NCBI GenBank assembly: GCA_943325425.2
Contig: CALPPJ020000024.1
Span: 1 to 10,852 of the forward strand
Direction of reading: 5' to 3'
Length of the DNA: 10,852 bases
Source: Bifidobacterium breve
GTDB lineage: Bacteria > Actinomycetota > Acidimicrobiia > Acidimicrobiales > Ilumatobacteraceae
Numbering within the stretch: position 1 is the stretch's first letter; every line of letters starts with the position of its first letter. Shown piece by piece: positions 5,476-10,852 of this stretch. The notes under the pieces are model-generated. The model had not been told where the DNA came from. It saw only the letters and a program-made list of their open reading frames with translations, and ran no database searches. A program made the translations under genes and the position numbers.

Positions 5476-6498
5476 TTAGGGGATGTCGTAGGTACTCGAT
5501 AGCCGGGCGGGGCCACCACCACGCACCAGCAGACGTCCATCTTGGACTAATTGCGTGAGATGCGACAACACACTGCGAGCCGCCGGAATGTAGAGCTCGG
5601 GTGCCACCGCCGCGTACATTTGACGCACCATCGGAGCAACAGTGTTGACGCCCGCAGCGATTGACGCAATCACTTGAGCCTCACGGCTTAATCGATGTTC
5701 ATAATACGCGTTAAGAAATGGTTGCGGATCGGTGACTGGCGAACCATGAGTTGGCCACAAAATTTTGTCGTCACGCTCTTGCAACTTTTTCACTGATGAC
5801 AAATAGTCGCGCATATCTCCATCTGGAGGTGACACCACTGTGGTACTCCAACCCATGATGTGATCGCCCGTGAACAAAGCCTTCTCTTCGACAAGCGCAA
5901 CACACATGTGATTCGACGTATGCCCCGGTGTGTGTACTGCGATCAAAGTCCATCCCTCACCGTGCGCAGCAACCTCACCATCACCGACGCGTACATCGGG
6001 TTCAAATTCAAGGTCGACTGATTCGCGCATTTCCATGTCATCGGGATCAAGTCCGGCCGCACGAGCTACCTCGCGTTCTTTTTCTTTTTCCTCTTCAGTC
6101 TTTGGTGGCGGAGCCAACGACTCCATCACTTTGATGTCATCCTCATTATCAAGAAGCCCGACATCACCGTGCGGCTTCCATGCAACAGTCGGTGCACCAG
6201 TTTCTTCACGCAACCATGCGGCTAAACCAACGTGGTCGCTATGACAGTGCGTAATCACAATGGCTCGAACTTTTTGGCCCTCGATGGCGCGCAACAAAGC
6301 GGCTTTGTGTTCCGGTAAGTCTGGGCCGGGATCAATGACTGCAACTTCAGATTCATTACCGACGATGTACGTACCGGTACCAGTGAACGTGAACTTTGAT
6401 GGATTACGCGCGATCACTCGTCGTACGAGTGGACTCACAACTTCAGCCTCGGCATAACGCAGAGGATCAATCATCCCCGTGAAAGGAATACCAGCCAT
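5476..6498 (-). CDS. Metallo-beta-lactamase-fold hydrolase, LACTB2-like with C-terminal winged helix
   Basis: Cytoplasmic two-metal hydrolase. Metal ligands are visible: THCHSDH (83-89; H84, H86, D88, H89), H193 in HTPGHTSNH, D212 in TGDH, and H251 in PTHGSP. Residues about 265-335 fit the helical BLACT_WH domain typical of LACTB2-like proteins. In humans LACTB2 is an endoribonuclease; many bacterial relatives are annotated as hydrolases of unknown substrate, so RNA, thioester or lactone cleavage are all possible. At 340 residues it is longer than LACTB2 (288), mainly because of an insertion around 112-180 containing a charged KTEEEKEKEREV helix. Start ATG 6498 is 20 bases after the asparaginase stop and has a G-rich site seven bases upstream. 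Third gene of the apparent 8683-5476 operon. Confidence 0.88.
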   Translation of the reverse strand: MAGIPFTGMIDPLRYAEAEVVSPLVRRVIARNPSKFTFTGTGTYIVGNESEVAVIDPGPDLPEHKAALLRAIEGQKVRAIVITHCHSDHVGLAAWLREETGAPTVAWKPHGDVGLLDNEDDIKVMESLAPPPKTEEEKEKEREVARAAGLDPDDMEMRESVDLEFEPDVRVGDGEVAAHGEGWTLIAVHTPGHTSNHMCVALVEEKALFTGDHIMGWSTTVVSPPDGDMRDYLSSVKKLQERDDKILWPTHGSPVTDPQPFLNAYYEHRLSREAQVIASIAAGVNTVAPMVRQMYAAVAPELYIPAARSVLSHLTQLVQDGRLLVRGGGPARLSSTYDIP

Positions 6499-6505
6499 AT
6501 TGTCG

Positions 6506-6510
6506 CCCCC
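6506..6510 (-). promoter_or_regulatory. G-rich ribosome-binding site of the metallo-hydrolase gene
   Basis: On the minus strand GGGGG lies seven bases before the ATG at 6498, a plausible Shine-Dalgarno variant. It fits an internal operon gene, unlike the leaderless-looking first genes of nearby transcripts. Confidence 0.4.
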
Positions 6511-6518
6511 ATTCGTCT

Positions 6519-7514
6519 TTAAATTGCGCCACCAATTTGCGCTAGTTCTCCGACAATACGCACTTCACCGACCCGATTGCCGTGTCCAAGGATCATTGAA
6601 TCAAAGGCATCGGGTCGAACTTGCGAAATATCTACGCCTAGAGCCCGCAATGCGGCACGCATCAAAGGCGGGCGCGGTCGGTTAGCACCATCGGCGACTT
6701 TCAACGCCACGGCCCGTCCGTCCGGTAAAGCCGCGACAAAAACACCTTCGGCTCCGTCTTTAGCCATCAACCCAGGAATCCCTTTCATCAACAAACTGAC
6801 GTCGCGATCGGGACCACCAACCATGTCAGGAAACGTGGACATGGCGCGATGAATACGCAAGCCCGCTTCGCCAGCCTCACCGATTGCCATATTGCGAAAC
6901 GAACGAGCTAATCCGATGAGCGACACCACATGGGCTGGTGCTCCGCAGCCGTCAATGCCGATACCTAAAACTGGATCTTGCGCGAGAGCGGGAATGCCGT
7001 CGGTGATGGCTTGTTGCAATGGATGGTCCACATGTAAATACCCATCGGTTGACCAACCGGCCGCTATGCATGTTGCGAGCATTCCCGAGTGCTTACCTGA
7101 ACAGTTTTGCAAAATTGATGAACGCTGCACTCCATTGCGCATCGCCTGTTCTGCTTCTTTTTCGTCAAGAGGTAAATCGGGGGTATTCGCTAACGCCTTT
7201 TCATCAAGCCCGACCGATTGCAAAATTCTCCGCGCACCATCAAGATGTATTGAACGTCCGTCGTGACTCGCGCACACCAACGCCAGCAATTCATCCGGAA
7301 GGTTAAGTCCGGCCTGCAACATTGCATGCGCCTGCAAGGGCTTCGTGCTTGATCGCGGAAAAATGCCGACATTCGCGTCGCCCATTGCAAATGCAACAGT
7401 GCCATCTTGATTCAATGCAACAACGGCAGCGTGATGCACCGATTCCAAAACATCATTTCGATAAGTGACTGCAAGCGGCACGTAGCAATCAATTGGGTCA
7501 ATGGCCGATTTCAT
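6519..7514 (-). CDS. L-asparaginase II (PF06089, Rhizobium ReAV-like)
   Basis: Hydrolyses L-asparagine to aspartate and ammonia. It belongs to the serine/lysine, zinc-containing asparaginase class unrelated to E. coli AnsA/AnsB. Family motifs: FPRSSTKPLQ (52-61; S55 and K58 correspond to S48/K51 of ReAV), CASHDG (81-86), NCSGKHSGM (137-145; C138 and K141 correspond to zinc ligands C135/K138), IDGCGAP (187-193; C190 corresponds to C189), and AKDGAEGV (251-258), the loop likely carrying the second catalytic lysine. The 331-residue length is normal. No signal peptide, so cytoplasmic. The ATG at 7514 overlaps the stop of the upstream AI-2E-type gene as ATGA, indicating translational coupling; the metallo-hydrolase follows after 20 bases. 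Likely role: releasing nitrogen from asparagine. Confidence 0.92.
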   Translation of the reverse strand: MKSAIDPIDCYVPLAVTYRNDVLESVHHAAVVALNQDGTVAFAMGDANVGIFPRSSTKPLQAHAMLQAGLNLPDELLALVCASHDGRSIHLDGARRILQSVGLDEKALANTPDLPLDEKEAEQAMRNGVQRSSILQNCSGKHSGMLATCIAAGWSTDGYLHVDHPLQQAITDGIPALAQDPVLGIGIDGCGAPAHVVSLIGLARSFRNMAIGEAGEAGLRIHRAMSTFPDMVGGPDRDVSLLMKGIPGLMAKDGAEGVFVAALPDGRAVALKVADGANRPRPPLMRAALRALGVDISQVRPDAFDSMILGHGNRVGEVRIVGELAQIGGAI

Positions 7515-8683
7515 CGCTTTGTTCCACGTCGACGTAATCGATTACGCCTTATTGATGAAGTTTTTGGTTCTAACTTTTCAGCCACTTCAACTAAAGCATT
7601 GTCAATAAGTTCATGACGTTGACCAGACGCGCTGACTAAAGCTACCGCCATTGCAGCAACTGGCAATCCAAGTATCGCTCCGACTGGTCCAAGCAATGCA
7701 CCACCAGCGATAGCGGCTCCGAACGAAATCGCCGGGTGTATTTCCATAGTGCGAGCAGTGATTCGTGGCGAAATAAAGAAGTTTTCAAGTTGTTGATACA
7801 AGATTATGACGATGACAACCGCAAGTGCTTTCCACGGCGAGTCAATAAAAGTAATCAGAATCGGCAATACTCCTGCGATATAGGTGCCCACCACCGGAAT
7901 GAATTGAGAAATTAAGCCAACCCATAGTGCCAATGCGACCGGTGCAGCCGTACCAATTGATTGGAAAGCAATCCAGTGGACAAATGCCGAAGCCACCGCC
8001 AATAAGGCGCGGCTGTATATATAGCCACCCGTCTTTTCAATGGCTAGATCCCAAGTATCAAGAACTCTCTTTTGTCGATCTACATCTAAACGACTACATA
8101 TTGAACGACGAAGTCGTGGACCGTCTGCGACAAGATAAAAAGTAAAAAGCATGATTGAAAATGCTTGCAGCAGAAGACCTAAGGCAGTGACTGAAAGTTG
8201 TAACGCTTCATCTTGCTGACCTTTAATGAACTCTTGCACTGGTCCATCCGGATCCTGGATGCTGTCATTCACTTTTTGTGGATTGATGTTGGTTGAAAAA
8301 TTGTCATTGAGGAAATTCACAGTACGGCTGACATATCGCTCGGAGTTCTGTAAAAGATCTGCAACTTGCGTTCCGACCAAAGTTCCGATCGCCGCCACAA
8401 AAATAAGCACCCCAACCAGCAAGCCCAAGAGGATCACTATTGTCGCTTGCCCACGTCGCCAGCCTCTCTTCGCCAACTTCGTCGTTCCTGGCTCAATTGC
8501 AAGAGATAAAAAGAGCGACACCAAAAGCAAGATTAGAAACGAGAAGAGTCGGTCGTAGGCGTATCGAATCAAAATCGTGCCGAGAAACCCCAGCCAGAAG
8601 ACAACGATCGCTTTCCAAACCCAGCGCGGCAACTTGCTGGAATTGGGATCAATCGGAGGCGTGATCGGCAATTCATCGGACAT
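7511..8683 (-). CDS. AI-2E family transporter-like membrane protein (PF01594)
   Basis: Integral membrane protein of 390 residues. Hydrophobic segments lie at about 24-42, 45-63, 81-104, 164-185, 224-243, 247-264, 267-283, 286-299 and 317-352. A soluble stretch (about 105-160) follows the third segment, as in the family. The hallmark YQQLENFFISPRI (296-308) and the Gly-rich GAAIAGGALLGPVGAILGLP (322-341) identify PF01594. The family name comes from E. coli TqsA, but most members do not export autoinducer-2; some are Na+/H+ antiporters. The tail (376-390) is strongly basic. I prefer ATG 8683 over ATG 8713: the extra ten residues are not family-like, and a TANNNT element sits six bases before 8683. 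First gene of an operon with asparaginase (4-base overlap). Transported substrate unknown. Confidence 0.88.
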   Translation of the reverse strand: MSDELPITPPIDPNSSKLPRWVWKAIVVFWLGFLGTILIRYAYDRLFSFLILLLVSLFLSLAIEPGTTKLAKRGWRRGQATIVILLGLLVGVLIFVAAIGTLVGTQVADLLQNSERYVSRTVNFLNDNFSTNINPQKVNDSIQDPDGPVQEFIKGQQDEALQLSVTALGLLLQAFSIMLFTFYLVADGPRLRRSICSRLDVDRQKRVLDTWDLAIEKTGGYIYSRALLAVASAFVHWIAFQSIGTAAPVALALWVGLISQFIPVVGTYIAGVLPILITFIDSPWKALAVVIVIILYQQLENFFISPRITARTMEIHPAISFGAAIAGGALLGPVGAILGLPVAAMAVALVSASGQRHELIDNALVEVAEKLEPKTSSIRRNRLRRRGTKR

Positions 8684-8689
8684 GTGACG

Positions 8690-8695
8690 AGCGTA
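8690..8695 (-). promoter_or_regulatory. Candidate -10 element for the AI-2E/asparaginase/metallo-hydrolase operon
   Basis: On the minus strand TACGCT matches TANNNT and is followed by exactly six bases before the ATG at 8683, the same geometry as at the nuclease gene (3586-3591). This supports a leaderless transcript and the choice of 8683 as start. Confidence 0.38.
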
Positions 8696-8742
8696 CTCAG
8701 CCTGTATAGGCATTGGGGCGCAAACCGTGCCACGATCTATCT

Positions 8743-9615
8743 ATGCCCGAGATACTTGAACCCGTTCGACGTATCGTTGCCGACGCGGTCCGCTCACGTG
8801 TCGTTGGTCCAAACGCCGACAACCGAGCTCAAGAACTCTTTGAAGCACCCGGCGAACGCTGGTTTGCCGATGATCGTCCCATTCGCATCATTCATGCCGA
8901 CTCGTGCATGTTCATCGGCGGTCTGCGCGCTCTCTTATTTCAGTCCCTCCATCCGTTGGCAATGGCTGGTGTGGCTTCACACAGTGATTACAAAGCCGAT
9001 CCTTGGGGCCGCTTGCAACGCACCGCGGACTTCTTGGCTGCAACAACATTTGGACCGGCGACCGAATCACAACGGGCCGTCGACATGGTCAAGCGGGTGC
9101 ACACCCGCGTCGTGGGCACCGCCGATGATGGACGTCCATACAGTGCGAATGATCCTCATTTGTTGAAGTGGGTACACATTGCTGAAATTGATTCGTTCCT
9201 CGCGGCTCATGCGAAGTTCGGCGAGGTTGAACTAACACCCGAACAACGCGACGGCTACGTATTCGACATGTCGCGTATTGCCTCAGCCCTCGGTGTCATT
9301 GATCCACCGACTTCTGTAGCCGAACTTGAAGAGCAGATCGCGGCGTATCGATCCGAACTGCGCACTTCTGCACCAGCCCGCGACGCCGCGCGTTATTTAC
9401 TTCTCACTCCCCCACTTCCGGTTTACGCTCGACCTTTTTACGGTCTTCTTGGCGCTGCCGCCGTTTCACTCATGCCGTTGTGGACACGAGTTCCGTTGCG
9501 TCTTCCATGGTTACCTGTCAGCGAACGTGCAGTCGTGCGACCTGCTGCGCAAACTCTCACCAAAACTCTCCGTTGGGCTCTGCAGCCCGTTCCATTTACG
9601 ACGCCTGAGCAATAA
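8743..9615 (+). CDS. DUF2236 / oxygenase MpaB family protein
   Basis: Member of PF09995, which includes the fungal mycophenolate enzyme MpaB and bacterial latex-clearing proteins; several are haem-dependent oxygenases, most are uncharacterised. Family features: a near N-terminal loop, FIGGLRALLFQSLHPLAMAGV (57-77; H70), HSDYKADPWGRLQRT (80-94), VHTRVVG (119-125), YSANDPHLLKWVH (133-145) and FLAAHAKFG (152-160), with His residues at 70, 80, 120 and 145 as possible haem or catalytic ligands. The C-terminal half is helical and ends with a Leu/Pro-rich region (about 218-260). 290 residues, normal for the family. ATG 8743 is preferred over TTG 8713, since the conserved region begins after it. It is divergent from the AI-2E gene and overlaps the end of the convergent amidase by 20 bases. 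Substrate unknown. Confidence 0.85.
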   Translation: MPEILEPVRRIVADAVRSRVVGPNADNRAQELFEAPGERWFADDRPIRIIHADSCMFIGGLRALLFQSLHPLAMAGVASHSDYKADPWGRLQRTADFLAATTFGPATESQRAVDMVKRVHTRVVGTADDGRPYSANDPHLLKWVHIAEIDSFLAAHAKFGEVELTPEQRDGYVFDMSRIASALGVIDPPTSVAELEEQIAAYRSELRTSAPARDAARYLLLTPPLPVYARPFYGLLGAAAVSLMPLWTRVPLRLPWLPVSERAVVRPAAQTLTKTLRWALQPVPFTTPEQ

Positions 9616-10342
9616 GCGCGTCATAGAGCGCTTGTTGATGCAGATCAGTTGTAGCTGTGTCTTCGGGATGCCATTGAACACCGATCAACCACTGCCCCGT
9701 CTCGCTGTGTTCAAGGCCTTCAACTAGGCCATCAGTTGATCGCGCTACCACTTTGAGGCCCTTGCCGATTTCATCAATTCCTTGATGATGAAATGATGCA
9801 ACTCGCGCTTTGGTTGTTCCTAATGCTTTCGACAATTTGGTGCGTGGAGTTATCTCAACATCGTGCAATGCATACTCTTGGCCGGCTGGAAATTTCCCGG
9901 GCGCGTGTTCAACAGCCACTTTCAATTCACTCGTGTCAATATCGCCGATGTGTTGAATCAATGTTCCACCAAGCGCAACGTTGACAAGTTGAATTCCGCG
10001 ACACACTGCCAACGTTGGCAGCCTTAACTCAATAGCCGCATGCACCAACGCAATTTCAAATTTGTCTTGTTCGTGATTCACGCCATAGACATGAGGTTGA
10101 CGATGTTGTCCATAAAGATGCGGGTCAACATCGGCGCCGCCCATCAACACCAATGCTCCAAAGCCCGACAACAGTTCAACTGCTTGTTCATGGTTTATTT
10201 CGCGAGGCGTCAACGTGAGAGGTTCTCCTCCGGCCCGTAAAACGGCGTCTAGATAAACACGACCAGCAAATGAAATTTCACTGCGAGATACACGACCAGC
10301 TGCGGCAATACGACCAGCGACAGCAATTAGTGGACGACTCAT
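9596..10342 (-). CDS. Gamma-glutamyl-gamma-aminobutyrate hydrolase family protein (class I glutamine amidotransferase-like, peptidase C26)
   Basis: Predicted to hydrolyse gamma-glutamyl amides; E. coli PuuD, the best known member, cleaves gamma-glutamyl-GABA in putrescine breakdown. The triad is visible: C114 in the nucleophile elbow LAVCRGIQLVNVALGG (111-126), H225 and E227 in VQWHPEDT (222-229). LMGGADVDP (66-74) is the typical PuuD-type signature. 248 residues, usual length, cytoplasmic. ATG 10342 lies nine bases after the stop of the YcaQ-type gene, with a weak GAAAG upstream, so the two are probably co-transcribed. Its 3' end overlaps that of the MpaB-like gene by 20 bases. No other putrescine genes are in the window, so the exact gamma-glutamyl substrate is uncertain. 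Confidence 0.9.
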   Translation of the reverse strand: MSRPLIAVAGRIAAAGRVSRSEISFAGRVYLDAVLRAGGEPLTLTPREINHEQAVELLSGFGALVLMGGADVDPHLYGQHRQPHVYGVNHEQDKFEIALVHAAIELRLPTLAVCRGIQLVNVALGGTLIQHIGDIDTSELKVAVEHAPGKFPAGQEYALHDVEITPRTKLSKALGTTKARVASFHHQGIDEIGKGLKVVARSTDGLVEGLEHSETGQWLIGVQWHPEDTATTDLHQQALYDALIAQAS

Positions 10343-10351
10343 ACTTTCAGA

Positions 10352-10852
10352 CTAACGAGATACCGCGCTCAGCGACTTACGAACCGCACTCGCAAGGTCA
10401 CCTTTATTGCCAACTTTGATCGTTCCAAGTTGCAGCCATTGAGCCATTAAACACAACTCGTCCGCAAGGGCCTCCGCTACTTGTTTCTTGTTAGCGTGAG
10501 TTTCTGAAAAAATCCCTGGGACCAACAATGTGTTGTTGTGACGATCGGCTTTGAGATCTACGCGCGCCACCAGACGTTCGCCGAACAGGAACGGCAAAAC
10601 GTAGTAGCCATATTTGCGTTTCGCAGCAGGTGTGTAGATCTCAATTCGGTAATGGAAATCAAACAGATTTTCGGCACGTGGCCGGTTCCATACCACCGGA
10701 TCAAACATTGACAAAAGTGCTTGAGCATTCACTGATCGGGGCGAGCGCGCATCACGATGAATGAGCCACTTCTCTTTTGAGTTCTCGATTATGGCTGGTA
10801 ACAACAAACCAGATTCAATGAGTTCATCAATGCGTGGTCGCGCTAATGCCGG
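10352..10852 (-). CDS. YcaQ/AlkX-type winged-helix DNA repair protein, C-terminal 166 residues (N-terminus beyond right edge)
   Basis: C-terminal part of an HTH_42 (PF06224) protein. E. coli YcaQ is a DNA glycosylase that unhooks interstrand crosslinks. The frame is open from the window edge to the stop at 10352. Visible landmarks are ARPRIDELIESG (near the edge), LLSMFDPVVWNRPRAENLF and FHYRIEIYTPAAKRKYGYY, followed by VLPFLFGERLVARVDLKADR, all characteristic of the YcaQ C-terminal half. The catalytic Gln-x-Gln/Asp region of the family is N-terminal and not visible, so activity cannot be judged. An in-frame TTG at 10807 is not a real start, because the conserved reading continues upstream of it. 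Followed after nine bases by the gamma-glutamyl hydrolase gene. Confidence 0.88.
   Translation of the reverse strand, partial: PALARPRIDELIESGLLLPAIIENSKEKWLIHRDARSPRSVNAQALLSMFDPVVWNRPRAENLFDFHYRIEIYTPAAKRKYGYYVLPFLFGERLVARVDLKADRHNNTLLVPGIFSETHANKKQVAEALADELCLMAQWLQLGTIKVGNKGDLASAVRKSLSAVSR

Noticed and set aside
8700..8711. GCCT-gtat-AGGC palindrome in the divergent AI-2E/MpaB-like spacer
   Set aside because: Position between divergent promoters is suggestive, but 4-base arms are expected by chance and the symmetry does not extend.
8684..8713. Upstream ATG (8713) for the AI-2E-type protein
   Set aside because: The added ten residues are not family-like, and a -10-like element lies between the two ATGs, favouring the later one.
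9326..9727. Plus-strand open frame of 133 codons
   Set aside because: Out-of-frame reading through the C-terminus of the MpaB-like gene and the antisense of the gamma-glutamyl hydrolase; Cys/Phe/His-rich composition is typical of shadows.
10805..10807. TTG as the start of the YcaQ-type gene
   Set aside because: The same frame continues to the window edge with family-conserved residues, so the gene is truncated by the window and does not start here.
1..10852. tRNA/rRNA genes, CRISPR arrays, insertion sequences, prophage or defence genes
   Set aside because: No regularly spaced repeats, transposase or phage motifs, or cloverleaf-like segments were recognised by eye; almost all bases lie in recognisable protein genes. 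A tRNAscan-type search was not possible.

Overview
The window looks like chromosomal DNA from a free-living actinobacterium with a compact genome, probably a member of the Acidimicrobiia (freshwater or marine Ilumatobacter-like lineages). This placement is inference. It rests on roughly even base composition by eye, gene types common in that group (DUF2236/MpaB-like protein, lipoproteins with Thr/Pro linkers, a DUF1524-type secreted nuclease, PF06089-type asparaginase), GTG starts, near-zero intergenic space and start codons that often lack a Shine-Dalgarno site. No rRNA, tRNA, CRISPR array, insertion sequence or phage gene was seen. No stretch over about 300 bases lacks a gene.

Layout, left to right. 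Positions 1-3538 are a minus-strand series read right to left: glutamyl-Q tRNA(Asp) synthetase, an overlapping 2-oxoglutarate/Fe(II) oxygenase, a lipoprotein L,D-transpeptidase, and the N-terminal 340 residues of a LacZ-type beta-galactosidase running off the left edge. A 59-base divergent spacer separates these from a plus-strand secreted lipoprotein nuclease (3598-4461). Its end lies four bases from the end of a minus-strand haloalkane dehalogenase (4466-5371).

Upstream of the dehalogenase is a 104-base spacer carrying a 10-bp inverted repeat and a tandem TGACACT repeat over a probable promoter. This is the densest unexplained regulatory-looking DNA in the window. Next comes a second minus-strand operon: AI-2E-type membrane protein, asparaginase II (ATGA overlap) and a LACTB2-like metallo-hydrolase (20-base gap). 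A divergent plus-strand DUF2236/MpaB-like protein (8743-9615) overlaps, tail to tail, a minus-strand gamma-glutamyl-GABA hydrolase-like amidase. That amidase follows the C-terminal part of a YcaQ-type winged-helix DNA repair protein, which runs off the right edge.

Functionally this is mixed metabolism: lactose/galactoside cleavage, amide-nitrogen release (asparaginase, gamma-glutamyl hydrolase), dehalogenation, extracellular nucleic-acid breakdown, wall cross-linking, tRNA modification and DNA repair. I see no defence system, biosynthetic cluster or clearly new multi-gene system. The best leads are the 11-base translational overlap between the tRNA-modifying synthetase and an orphan prolyl-hydroxylase-like oxygenase, and the layered repeats in front of the dehalogenase.
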